A stretch of DNA of 64,000 nt from Fulvia fulva (lineage: Eukaryota; Ascomycota; Dothideomycetes; Mycosphaerellales; Mycosphaerellaceae): the NCBI RefSeq assembly GCF_020509005.1, contig NC_063016.1, positions 2,170,001-2,234,000 of the forward strand, read 5' to 3'. A program made the position numbers and the translations under genes. Position 1 is the stretch's first letter; each line of letters starts with the position of its first letter. The notes under the pieces are model-generated. The model was not told the origin of the DNA and did not search any database. It saw nothing but the letters and a program-made list of their open reading frames with translations. This document shows, piece by piece, positions 1 to 9,949 of this stretch.

Positions 1-1027
1 CTCTCTCCTCCACTCTCTGAGTATAGTCGGTATCTCCCGGAGATCCAACACTGCTCTCAGATTTACTAGTTCGGGGTTGCATCATGTTGAACTGTTCGCG
101 GCGCACCATATTCTTACCGCGGCAGTCCCTTGCTAGGTGGCCAGGTTTGCCACATCCATAGCAGGTTCGTGTTTCTCTTCCTGAACTCGGGGGTCTTCCT
201 TTCCCCTTGCTGTTCCTGATCTTGCGACCTTTTTCGGTAACGTCGAGCTCCATTGGTTGAGGTCCGTAATATGGTTTGTTGTTAGGCTTGTGGTTGTAGT
301 TGTCGTTGAAGCCTTTGTTATGGTTGTCGTAGCCTGGTGTGTATCCGGCCTTTCCGGATACCTTGGAGTCGTATCGTCGTTCCATAGCTCTTTCGTAGAG
401 CTTGTCGTCAAGATCAATCGTGACTTGGACTAGGTCGCCTAAGCCATCGATCCTCCGACCGTCCCTCATTAACTCATCCTTGACATGCTCCTTCAGTCCT
501 CGTCGGTACATGACCTGAAGTGCTTCGTCGTCCCAATCGGTAAGTTGTGCGTACTCCTGGAATTTGGCAGCGTATTCGGCGGTGGATGTCTTCTGAGTCA
601 AGTGCTGAATTACACGAACGGCAGTGGCAATCTCGTTGGAGACCCCAAAGACGCTCTTCATAGCATGCTTGAGATGATTGTAAGACTTGAAGACTCCGTC
701 GGCATTATCTTCTCCATTGCTGTCCAGGTACTTCCTAAGGAATGGTTTGACCCAATGCTGTGCTCGTCCTCGAAGAAAGGTAGTGGCAAAGACAGGCTTG
801 AGGTTCTCAGCCATGGAGTTGAACAAGAAGTACATGTCCATCTGAGCAACCCAAGTGTCGAACTTGTCTCGGTCGCCATAGTAGAAATCTGGCTTGCCAA
901 TCTTGAGGGTGTCGTTGCCTGTATGAGTAGCCAAGGCATTGATAGCATCGTTCGCGGTCTGAGGTCGTCGGGCTCTGCTTGCTTCACTGGGGGCGGGTGT
1001 TCCCCGGTCACTCTGTCGGTCTCCCAT
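1..1027 (-). CDS. Ty3/gypsy Gag polyprotein, N-terminal part, intact reading frame (runs off left edge)
   Basis: The reverse strand is open from the ATG at 1027 to the window edge, about 342 codons, with a TGA five codons upstream that fixes the start. The protein begins MGDRQSDRG. A Retrotrans_gag-like core follows (about residues 45-200; DKFDTWVAQMDMYFLF, then RGRAQHWVKPFL), then a basic, Asn-rich linker. A CX2CX4HX4C zinc knuckle starts at residue 289 (CYGCGKPGHLARDC). Gag would form the particle and bind element RNA in the cytoplasm. CpA and TpG are normal and no stop interrupts the frame, unlike almost everything to the right, so this copy is young or escaped RIP. Protease and pol should lie to the left, outside the window. 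Annotation as gypsy rather than copia rests on the Gag core and zinc knuckle, without pol. Confidence 0.85.
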   Translation of the reverse strand, partial: MGDRQSDRGTPAPSEASRARRPQTANDAINALATHTGNDTLKIGKPDFYYGDRDKFDTWVAQMDMYFLFNSMAENLKPVFATTFLRGRAQHWVKPFLRKYLDSNGEDNADGVFKSYNHLKHAMKSVFGVSNEIATAVRVIQHLTQKTSTAEYAAKFQEYAQLTDWDDEALQVMYRRGLKEHVKDELMRDGRRIDGLGDLVQVTIDLDDKLYERAMERRYDSKVSGKAGYTPGYDNHNKGFNDNYNHKPNNKPYYGPQPMELDVTEKGRKIRNSKGKGRPPSSGRETRTCYGCGKPGHLARDCRGKNMVRREQFNMMQPRTSKSESSVGSPGDTDYTQRVEER

Positions 1028-1471
1028 CGTAGAGGGCGTTCAAAGCTGTTAGGTTTGGTATAACCTAATGATATCACAAGATCAGAAGACCAAGCTCAAT
1101 CGGGTTTGTTCTCGGGCCGATGGGAAGTTGAGGGAGGGTGATGAAGCAGTAGCTGTCTTGTCTCGCAGAGATCAAGTAGCAGTGAGGCAGAGGTTGTGTT
1201 GTGGTGTATTCCAAACAGTGATATTAAACAGTGAGTTGAACGCCTCGAAGCCATAAGGGATTCTCAGCGTTCCTAAATACAAAGGAGATCCCCTTATGCC
1301 CAGGGGTATTGCTTTCTTTGCTTTCCATCATTTCTGTGCTTTCTCTAGAAGGCGTACCGAGCGTAGAAATCGCTGCGAGCGAGCTGCAGCGGGAGTGCCC
1401 ACTAGTTGGCTCGGCACCACGTGATCCGAAATCGGTTGGCTCGTAGGGTCCAGACGACTCGATCCGTAACA
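1028..1471 (-). repeat. Probable 5' LTR and leader of the left-edge gypsy element
   Basis: Read on the minus strand, unmutated sequence starts at TGTTACGGATCGAG (1471) and runs to the Gag ATG. To the right the base composition changes abruptly to RIP-mutated DNA. TGTTACGG is a normal LTR start and is close to the LTR starts of elements H and I here. The second LTR is outside the window, so I cannot place the LTR 3' end or the primer binding site. No TSD can be tested. Confidence 0.55.
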
Positions 1472-2120
1472 CGTAGCTTTCCGATTCTTACGTCCCTATC
1501 CCGCTCCTATTACGGGTATACTACTAGCTAGAGCCTATACCTAGAACTTTATTCTAGGGGTCTATTACGCTTCGGGCCGCCGCTATAGCTATAGCTATAG
1601 TCGTGTCCTCCCCCTACGCGCTACCGGTCGAAGGCGTGTCGTAATCGCCTAGTACGCTACGCGGATATCGCTCTTTACCTTACTATTCGCCGTCTATAGC
1701 GTATAGCTTATAGCGAGCTATCGGAGGTAGAGGTCTAGTAGCGCGATCTACGTGTCCGCCTCTAGGACCTACGTCGATATAGTACGGTATACCTCTATTA
1801 CTTTACGGAGGCATTCGGTCTATACGTTTTAGATCTATTTTAGCTAGCTAGTCGCGTAGGATAGATACTAGACTAGCGCCCTAAAGGTAATTACTAGCCG
1901 GACGATAGAGCTATATAGCTAGCGTACTTTTATAAAGGCTACGCCCTATATAGAGGCCGCGAGACGTATAACTAAGGCCTTATTCTAGTCCCTACGCTAC
2001 CGGAGTTACTTTAGGTAGACGTACTACCGGAGCTACGTATCTACTTAGACTCCTAGGACCCGGATAGATAGCTATAGAGTAATCTAGCTTCCGCCGGTCC
2101 CGGCCTCGATAGTAGCCTAG
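1472..2120. other. RIP-mutated DNA of unknown origin
   Basis: TpA-rich, CpA-depleted sequence with no open frame. Around 1930-2110 the forward frame, with TAG read as Gln or Trp, looks protein-like (Arg/Tyr/Ser-rich), but I do not recognise it. It lies between the left-edge element and the 5' LTR of element E, so it is either older target DNA or another element's remnant. Confidence 0.4.
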
Positions 2121-2446
2121 TATTAACGAGCTAAGGGCCCCCTTTAGACCCTAAAATTTGCGCGTCGAATCTCGTTAACCTTTAACGGTTAATTACGTAG
2201 CGGGGGTATATAGGGGTACTAATAAGATATATATAGTTAGGAGGCGACCTTAGTAGGAAGCTAGGATTTACGAAGAATCTCTCTATAAGGCAAAATACGG
2301 GAATCTAAAAATTTCAGATTTATTATCTTTTAGGATCTTAGCGTATATTTCACGGCCTACGGACTAGCAAATATATATACCTACGCGTAAGCTATCCTAA
2401 GGTCACTAGGCGCGCCCTTACTTACTAGGGTGGTTAGTCGTCTATA
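2121..2446 (+). repeat. 5' LTR of gypsy element E
   Basis: About 326 bp, starting TATTAACGAGCTAAGGGCC and ending TCTATA, as expected for TG...CA ends after RIP. It matches, with transitions, the split copy at 21037-21048, 26058-26160 and 30384-30598. No convincing 5-bp duplication flanks the pair (CCTAG on the left, ATACC on the right). Confidence 0.7.
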
Positions 2447-2713
2447 TTATAGTAGTTAAAAAGGGGGGGGCTTAAGTATATACCCGGTAGTATTATTAGT
2501 ACATTTTAGTAAAATTAAGGTCAAGGTCGACTCGAAGTCGAAATCTTAAGGTATTAAGGCACCTAAGGTCAAGGTTCTTAGTATTAAGTAAAGTAAGTAT
2601 AACGTTATAAGTAAGGTTATAGTTACGAACGAGGTTATAAGTTTTAGTTATACCTTTATCGAGGTTCGAGTCGTTTACTAGTATTATAGCTAGCTAAGAG
2701 TTACTAGAAAGTT
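2447..2713 (+). pseudogene. Element E leader and start of gag, RIP-degraded
   Basis: Sequence between the E 5' LTR and the LINE C insertion. It includes a run of Gs at about 2463-2470 and then a Lys/Val/Ser-rich forward frame with Gln/Trp codons changed to TAG or TAA. It should join 7652 onward once LINE C and one copy of its target duplication are removed. The start codon cannot be fixed. Confidence 0.45.
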
Positions 2714-2748
2714 TAACAAAGGTATATAGATAGATAGATGATTCATTT

Positions 2749-2780
2749 ACCCGTTGTGGTGCCCTCCGGCCCATGCGGGT
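2749..2780 (-). promoter_or_regulatory. LINE C copy 1 3'-terminal hairpin
   Basis: On the element strand the outer stem ACCCG pairs with CGGGT. After an unpaired CA, the inner stem TGGGCC pairs with GGC-A-CCA (one bulged A) around a GGAG loop. The 3' linker is CAA. It lies just upstream of AATGA and the ATCT tail. The same fold occurs in LINE A and LINE B with a different outer-stem sequence. Confidence 0.7.
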
Positions 2781-2923
2781 TTATGTCTATATATGTTACT
2801 GTATAAGGTAGGAAACCTATTCCTAGGTAAAAACCTCCTCTCCTTCTCTAATAGCTTCCTTGCCATGAGTTCTCAGTTTTCCTTCCATTAGGGTGCACTA
2901 GTGTCATGGTGGTTAGCCTCTGA

Positions 2924-5900
2924 CTACCTTGTCTGCAACCCTAGAGTTGTCCCCCTCTTCCTGCTCTCCTCCTCCTTCTGTCTCTCCTCAATCCATCTCT
3001 CTGTTTCCCTAGTAAGAGAGAACTGCTCCAAAAATCCTTGGTGGATGATCCACCTTGTAATTCTCTGGAGGTCTCCCTTATTGCTGATCATGGCTTGGAA
3101 GTTTCTGTTCCTTGCCCTTGCCCTCCATTCACCTCTCCCTGTACTCCATTCTTTGCAAACCAGAAGTCTATGTTCGACATTCTGGGACAGGTAGCCGCAT
3201 GGGCAACTCTTGTCTTCGATACCTGGGACTTTTCTCTGATGCAGGTATGCCCTGACTCCGATGTGTTCAGAGCGGATTTGTATTGCTATGCTTGCTTCTG
3301 ACCTGGTCAGGTCTGAGTACAGTAGGTAGTTGTGGCTACCAAACTGTTGGAGTGCCTTTGGGGTTTCTGGCCTCTGTGGGGTTCTTGTCCATTCAGTCTT
3401 CCAGAGGAGTCCTGCCATCCTTTCAGCTAGAGACTGTTGCTTCTTCCCTTGGCTGGCTGCTGATCCTCTCCCTTGAGCCCTTCTGTCCTGTTCCTGCTGG
3501 GCTAGGTGCAGCTGTTCTGTTAGTTCTTTGAACTTCTGCAGGTCCTGCTGCTTCTGTGGGGCTGGATTGGGTCTTGCTTGTCTGTGCCTTCTTGTGCACT
3601 GGCTCCTGATTTTGTTGACTGCCTTCTGGATTACTAGCTGGGCTGGGTATGCAGACGTCTTTCCTGCATACTGGTATCTCAAGCCTTGAAGGTAGAGCTT
3701 GGCTGGTGGGGAGCCAGACTCCATTTCGACCACCCTTGTTGGAGTTGACTTGTATGCTCTAAGCACCTTTTTCAGACAGGAGGCTTGGGCTCTGCTGATG
3801 GGATCTGCAATTCTCTTTGGGATCTTGTCTTGGGCTGACCAGATCTGGGCTCTATATAGCATGGCTGGCTTTATAATGGCCTTGTACATAACCTTTGCTT
3901 TCGCAAATGTGGCTCCCTATGTGGAGGCTGTAAGCCTGTCAATTGATTGCCTGTTGTTGTCTGCTCTTGCCTGTGCTTTCTTGACCTGTGGTCCCTAGCT
4001 GAGCTTTGGATCCAGCCATATTCCTAGCACCCTTAGTTCACTTGAGGGTTCTGTTGTGTGTCCCTGAATAGTGATTAGGGCTTGCATATTGTGTCTGTTT
4101 CTGGCTCTACTGAAGTGGATAAGTTGATACTTCTCTAGGGCAAATCTGGCTCCATGTTTCCTGGCCCATTCCTCACATTCCTTGTGTTTCTTCTGCAAGA
4201 TTCTGCAGTTCTCTTCTGTGCTGTCTGACCAGGCTAGGATGTTTGTGTCATCTACAAACCCTGAGGCTGATGTGTTTCTGGAGTTTAGCTTTGCTGGCAG
4301 GTCTGCCATAAAGAGGAGAAACAGGATTGGAGACATTGTTGATCCCTGTGGGATTCCTGTCTCTGTAGGCATGCTGTCAGATTTGTATCTGCCCAGTCTT
4401 AGTCTTGTGGTTCTGCCTCTGAGGAAGGACTGGATAAACTGGACTGTCCAGTTAGGGATAGCCTTCTGTTTCAGGATGTGGATCAGCCTCTGGTGTGAGA
4501 CATTGTCAAAGGCTCCTGATATGTCTAGTGAGAGGAGTGTGGCTGCTTTGTTGTTCCCAAAGTGCCATAGGGTCTTGATCTGCTCTGTGATAAGTTCCAC
4601 AGCTGTTAGTGTTGATCTTTGTTTCCTGCCTCCCATCTGTTCTTCAGGAAGGATTCCATGTTCTTCAGCTAGGTTTGTCAGCCTTTCTGCTATGATCTTT
4701 TCCAGGAGTTTGCCTAGTGTGTTGAGCAAGGCAATAGGTCTGTATGCCTTTAGCTTTGTGTAGTCCTCTTTCTGTGGTTTTCTCAAGACCACAGTCAGTG
4801 ACTCCTTGAAGTGTTTAGGGCAGTGTCCTTGGGCCATGCACTGTGAAAAGATGTTTGACAGTGCAGGGGAGATCTGGTCCTTGCATGTCTTAATGAACAA
4901 GTTTGGAATCCCATCTGGTCCTGGGGCCTTGTTTCCTGAGAGTCTCTTAATGATGCTCTTGATCTCTCCCTCTCCCACTGTGCAGGATTGCTCTAGTGGT
5001 GTTGGATACACACTGCCCTCCAGATCCTGCAGGTCAGCTTCTACCTGTGTGCCAAAGAAATGTTTCCCCAATGCCTGTGCCTTTCCTGGGAGAGTGTGTT
5101 GGATTACTCCTTCCTGGTCTTCAATGTTTGGAAACTGGGGCAGCATGTTTCTGTCCTGTGTGGGTTGTCTTGCCCACTTTGCTAGTTTCCACATCTTCTC
5201 AGGATTCTGGGTAATGGATCCAACTGTTGACCTCCACTCCAGCATCTTGTCCCTCTTGATCTGGGCCTTCTTGTCTCTGGTTGCCTGGTTGTATCTGTCC
5301 CATGCTTCCTGGGAGTGGCTCTGGGTAAGGGCTCTCCTGGCCTGCCTGGCTGCCTTGACCTTCTCTGAGCATTCCTTTGTCCAGAATGGCTTCTGGTACA
5401 GTGACTGTTTCTTTTCTCTGGTGTGGGCTGCCGCAGTTTCCTGCATTGTTCTAACCAGTTCTGCCACTGCTTGGTCTATGTCTAAGGCTGTTTCCAGTCT
5501 CCTGGTCTCTAGTCCAGCTAGCTTCTGTTCCAGGTCTTGTCTGATCTGTTCCCAGTTGGCTGCCTTCCAGGCCAGCTGAGGTTCTAGGTCTCCTTCCTGC
5601 TGTGTCTGTGTTTCAAACTCCACCTGAATTGGGAGGTGATCTGATGAGGACTCCAAGTCCTGGTTAACCCAGCATCTGGTGACCTTCTGCTGCAGGTCAT
5701 GTGATGCAAAGCACAGGTCAATGGTGCTTGAGCTTGCTCTCTGTGACCAGGTAGTTAGGCCCTTTGGGGTAACTAGGTGCATGTTGTTGCTTTGGGTAGT
5801 GGAGAGGAGTCTGTTAGCTAGGAAGTGATGGGCAGGTGCAAAGTCTGATCCCCATGTAGGATGGTGCAAGTTGAAGTCTCCCAGCACGATGTGTTGGGAG

Positions 5901-6310
5901 TCACTCTGCAGGATGTCTGGCAGCTGTTGTAGTGTGCCCAGCTGGGTACTGCTTCTGGAGCTGGGGGGTGGGTTGTATACACTGTGGATGTGGATGCTGC
6001 CTTGGTTGGTGTTGAGTCTGACTGAGGTGATGTCTCCCCCTTCCTGTTGGATTTGTTCCCAGCTGTCTGTTGCCATCTCTTTGCTGATATACATGCATGT
6101 TCTAGGGGTGCCTTGTTTGGCTAGGAGTGTGTGATACCTTGGGTCGTTAGCAGTAGATGGTCTGTTAGATTTGCTGTTGATCCAAGGTTCCTGGACTGCA
6201 ATAACTAGGTGTTTCTTTGGGTCCAGTGCTTGGAGAAAGCTTCTCTGGACCTTGTGCTGGCTTTTGTTGACGTTGTACTGGATAGTGGTAAGATTAGGTG
6301 TCTCAATCAT
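2924..6310 (-). pseudogene. LINE C ORF2: APE endonuclease and reverse transcriptase, two internal TAG stops
   Basis: One frame of 1,129 codons, interrupted only by TAG at 3997-3995 and 3919-3917; both sit where related elements suggest Trp. The N-terminal APE-type endonuclease carries QEPW, GDFNLHHPTWG, STIDLCFAS and SSDHLPIQVEFE. The RT follows: APGPDGIPN, YRPIALLNTLGKLLEK, LSLDISGAFDNVSH, GIPQGSTMSPILFLLF and catalytic FVDD. After the stops comes a C-terminal region with a CCHC-like motif (CPCGYLSQNVEHRLLVC). ORF2 nicks the target DNA and primes reverse transcription on it. The stops fall after the RT core, so a product with endonuclease and RT but no C-terminal zinc motif is conceivable. 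Confidence 0.92.
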
Positions 6311-7566
6311 GACTCATCCATGCTGGTCTCCTGCTGGTCTTCTCGTGCTTCCTGCTGCTGGCTGCTATTTGGGATTGTGGTAAGGTTGAGCCTGCTTTGT
6401 GACGGGTCTCTTCCTGCAACCACAATTGATTTTGGTCTACCCATAGCAGGGTGGCCTTGGGCCTGTGTGGTCTCTTCTGTTCTGCCTCTTTTCAGAGGGT
6501 TGTAGACAGTCCTTAGGGGTTCTTGGGTGATTGTCCCTGTCTGGAATCTGATAGGGGTGTTGATCCTGGCTTCTCTTGCCCTCCTCTTTGCCTCAATCCT
6601 AGCTGTGCAGTCTTGGGACCAGGAAGGGTGTTTCTTTCCACAGCATGCACATCTGGCTTCACTCTTTGGGGCTGTGCAATTCTGTACTTTGTGGCTACCA
6701 GCACAGTGGGAACAAGTGTCCTTTTGGCTTGGGCATCTAGTAGAGATATGACCATACTGTTGGCACTTGAAGCATTGCAGTAGTCTGTGGGTGCTTCTAT
6801 GGATTTCTGTGTCCATTCTTTCACATTCCCAGAAGATGCCCTTGTCAAGCACGGTGTTTGCCTGTTCTGCAGTGCCTATCCAGAGCACTAGAGAAGACTC
6901 TCTCTTTGTGTCCTTTGTCTTTCTGTTGACCCATGCTGCTTTTGTGATCTGTAGCCCTGGGCATACAGCCTGGTTCTGGTCCTGCAGCCTCTTAAGGTCT
7001 CCTTCAATGTCAAACTTTGTGGTCATCCCATGGGCAATAACCATATTTTGTTGGTGTGAGACCTTAGCCGTCTTGCCTAGTTTGACTGTCCACTCCTTCT
7101 GTGTCTCTAGCCTCTTCCTGTCTTGCTCCTGTGCTGTGAACAGCTTAAGGACACCTCCCTTCTCTTTCCTGGCTCCAATGATGCCTTGTATCCCAATCTT
7201 CTGTATGATCTCCTTGCCTGACAGGCCCTCAATCTCTTTCTGCTCTTGCTGGTCGGAAATGTAGACCTTGATAGCTGTTTTCTGGGGGGGAGGGTTTTGG
7301 GATGCAACTGCTGCCCAGGTTGGTTGGCTTAGTTTCTGGCCTTCCTGTGTCCTCTTCTTTGCTGCTGCTGCTACTGTCCTGTTAATGATCTGTCCTGTTT
7401 GGCTCCTTAGTGCCTTTAGCCCTCCAAGGAGCTCCAAAATCATCCCCTTAAGTGCTCTTTCTGGGTGCTCGCCATCTCCTGCCATTGCCATTGTTTCTGC
7501 CTTCCTGCAGACCTCCTTCCACTCGTTACTCTCCTGCTCCTGGTCGTTTCCTGCGATCGCTATCAT
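6307..7566 (-). CDS. LINE C ORF1 protein (Gag-like, RNA-binding)
   Basis: Complete 419-residue ORF. ORF1 proteins of Tad1/jockey-type LINEs bind element RNA to form the RNP that carries it to the target. The N-terminal third is charged and helical. An RRM-like stretch with a basic character follows, then three consecutive zinc knuckles near residues 265-325: CX2CX4HX4C (CFKCQQYGHISTRC), CX2CX3HX4C (CSHCAGSHKVQNC) and CX2CX3HX6C (CACCGKKHPSWSQDC). The C-terminus is basic (KRGRTEE). Its TGA stop (6309-6307) lies inside the ATG of ORF2, giving a 4-nt ATGA overlap. The frame has no internal stop, so this protein could still be made. Confidence 0.9.
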   Translation of the reverse strand: MIAIAGNDQEQESNEWKEVCRKAETMAMAGDGEHPERALKGMILELLGGLKALRSQTGQIINRTVAAAAKKRTQEGQKLSQPTWAAVASQNPPPQKTAIKVYISDQQEQKEIEGLSGKEIIQKIGIQGIIGARKEKGGVLKLFTAQEQDRKRLETQKEWTVKLGKTAKVSHQQNMVIAHGMTTKFDIEGDLKRLQDQNQAVCPGLQITKAAWVNRKTKDTKRESSLVLWIGTAEQANTVLDKGIFWECERMDTEIHRSTHRLLQCFKCQQYGHISTRCPSQKDTCSHCAGSHKVQNCTAPKSEARCACCGKKHPSWSQDCTARIEAKRRAREARINTPIRFQTGTITQEPLRTVYNPLKRGRTEETTQAQGHPAMGRPKSIVVAGRDPSQSRLNLTTIPNSSQQQEAREDQQETSMDES

Positions 7567-7651
7567 CGTGTCACGCCTGGGTATATTTAACGTTCTAGAT
7601 ATTAAACTCGCGTATTAAAGAGAAGATAGGTACTATAACAAAGGTATATAG

Positions 7652-9900
7652 GCCTTATAGGGAGGCCACAATCCTAGAAGGGATAGAAGACTCGGATAGC
7701 GACAAAGATAGTACCCCGGAGGCTTTAAGCTCTAATAAGGGTAAGGAAAGAGTACGACGAAATGACTAAGAAGAGGATAACTTAAATAAGGGCACTATAA
7801 CGTTAGGAATGCCCTATAGTCCGGATGTAATAGTAGCCTTGTTTAGCCGTCTTACTATTATAATAGAAAATGTAGGACCTCGCTTCCCTACTCTAGGGAG
7901 TCCGGGAAAGCCCCTCTTTAATAGTAGGAACGCTACTAAATTCTAAGAGAGGTTTAATGATCTTATAGACTAGTATCTACTAAGGCTATTAATGAAGAAA
8001 GACAACTTCTAGGGTCGTTTCGAGCGTAACTACAAGACTACTATCCGACGTTTAGTAATAAGGTTAGAGGGATAGTAAGTAAGGCGGAGCACCTTTAGGA
8101 GATCCTTCTTAGCTAAATTTTTGAGATTCGATACCTATTCGATATTAGGAAGTCGAGAATCTCTTAAAGAGATAGTCCGGGCCGAGAAAGGGAAAAGCCC
8201 TAAGGAATAGGATATAAAGGAGTTTATCCGTCTCTTCGTAGCCTCTAGTAACCTAATTGATCCCGAAGACCTCGATAATAGCTCCCGTAGCCGTCTTCTA
8301 CTTTAGGGGCTCCTAGAGTTAGATACTAAGGTAGTTTATAAGAAATGTAGACTCTATCCGAAGTAGCCTAAGAAGTTTCGGCGCTTTTAAAAGATACTAG
8401 ACGAGGCGACAAGTATCGCTAATAGTAAAGAAGGATAGAAGGTCGTATATACGGACTTTCTACTTATTTTACTATAGCTTTATCGGTTAGTTATAAAGTA
8501 GATACCGCGCTTAATCCCTAAGATTAATATACTTAATAAAATAGCTATTTCCGCTACTATTAACGATGACCTTATTTAGAAAATAGTAGAAATAAGTATT
8601 CGAGCTTACTAACGAGGTCGCGCGGCGGAGGTTAGATCCTTTAACCCTAGTAAAAATCAAAGGTCTATATAACTAGAGAACCCCGATCGAGTGCCTAAAC
8701 CGTAGGTTTACTTAATATAGCGCCCGTAGTTATAGAACCGCGAGGAGTCTAAAGCGCTTAATAGGTGCTATTATAACTATAGTAGTACGGAACATTAGGC
8801 TAATAGGTGCCCCGCGATACTATTCCTTATCTTATAAGGGTATGTCTTTTTAGCGACGAATAACTAGTAGTACCTAGGAAAGAAGACCGATCTAAATCCG
8901 CCTAAGTTTAACTTCCGACGGGACTATAGCAAGCCTAAGCTCCTTTATATACTTCCGTAGCTTAAGGAACACTATAGCCCGATTCTATTTAATAAGGACA
9001 GAAAAATCCCTACGCTTCGAAAACAATAGATAGGTCGAGATTATACTAGTATCTTAAGCGTAAAGCTTCCTAACTACTCTAAACCTCTACCTAATAACCG
9101 ACACCTTATAGAATACGGCCCTTATTATACTAGATCTAGGTAGTAACCGACGGCCGCTAGTAGTTACTAGATCTAGTTTAAGGAAGAAGGACCGGCTCTA
9201 TAAGGGAGTAGGATTATAAACTTCGACGAGGTTAAGGTTAAGGCCTACCTAATCTAGAGTAATAAACCTCGACGTAAAGCTCTAGTAGGAATTATAAAGA
9301 ACCCGAATCCTCGAACTAGGTCTAGTATATAGGCATTAAGAGTACGAGCCGAGACCGCTAAAGCTATACGATAAGAACTCGAAGAGGAGATCCGGTAGGA
9401 AGGACTCGGTTAGTAGGAGGTAGAGATAATTAGAGACGCCGGTTCTAGGGCTAGTAGAAGCTAGTTAACGGTAGCGTTAGGGGAGACTCTTAGAAGAAGG
9501 ACGCCTAAGCCTCGAGCTAAGTTAAGGCCTACGCCCTTAGAATAGCCGGTAGGGCCTATTAATGCCCTATTTATATAGTATAAACGGCTATAGAATACAA
9601 AGACAATAAGAATTTATAACTACGTCCGACAGTATAGTACTAGAGATAGGCCCGTTACTAAGGAGGAGGGAGTAATCTATTAGATTAATCAAATCCTTTA
9701 GACTACGTTTCTAAACGTTAATACCCGGGACTAGTTTCGGTATAGTCGCTAGTTTAAGAATACCTTGTTTATAAGAGTAGCAAATACCCCTAATCTATAG
9801 TCTAAGCTTACTACCGTCCCTAAGTTAGCTAGCTAAGAAGGGACTAAAGTCCGCGCGAGTCATGTCGCTACCTATAAAGACGAGGAAGAAGAGGCTAATA
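7652..9900 (+). pseudogene. Element E gag, heavily RIP-mutated
   Basis: With TAG/TAA read as Gln/Trp, one forward frame continues through here: an acidic Ser/Asp-rich N-terminal part (EDSDSDKDSTPEAL at about 7690), then a Gag-like helical region. A decayed zinc knuckle lies at 8769-8810: CX2CX4HX4C spacing is kept, but the first two Cys codons now read TAT. A charged, Arg-rich linker follows to about 9900. Codons and dinucleotides show near-complete CpA loss. There is no functional product. Confidence 0.6.
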
Positions 9901-9949
9901 AAGAAGTCTTTCGGGATAATTGTTAAGCTCGCTTTATAGGTATGTTCTT

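Larger units (their letters stand above)
2730..7635 (-). mobile_element. LINE C copy 1, full-length non-LTR retrotransposon (Tad1-like)
   Basis: A 4,906-bp element flanked by a 16-bp target duplication, TAACAAAGGTATATAG, at 2714-2729 and 7636-7651. The minus-strand order is a short 5' UTR (about 70 bp), ORF1 with zinc knuckles, ORF2 with endonuclease and reverse transcriptase, then a ~190-bp 3' UTR ending in an ATCT repeat instead of poly(A). It interrupts the gag of element E. Most of its CpA sites are intact, in sharp contrast to its host element, so it arrived late. The endonuclease plus RT order and ORF1 CCHC motifs suit the Tad1 clade of fungal LINEs; clade placement is inference without a tree. 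Confidence 0.93.

Noticed and set aside
485..1063. 192-codon plus-strand ORF and overlapping minus-strand ORF at 658-1077
   Set aside because: Both overlap the intact gag frame, which has recognisable domain content and a zinc knuckle.
3038..5579. Several plus-strand ORFs of 80-257 codons across LINE C
   Set aside because: They lie antisense to ORF2, are Ser/Cys/Leu-rich and carry no motif. They are shadows of the real minus-strand frame.
6523..7264. Plus-strand ORFs opposite LINE C ORF1 and a second minus-strand frame at 6513-6848
   Set aside because: The 419-residue ORF1 with three zinc knuckles explains this region; the others are out-of-frame shadows.
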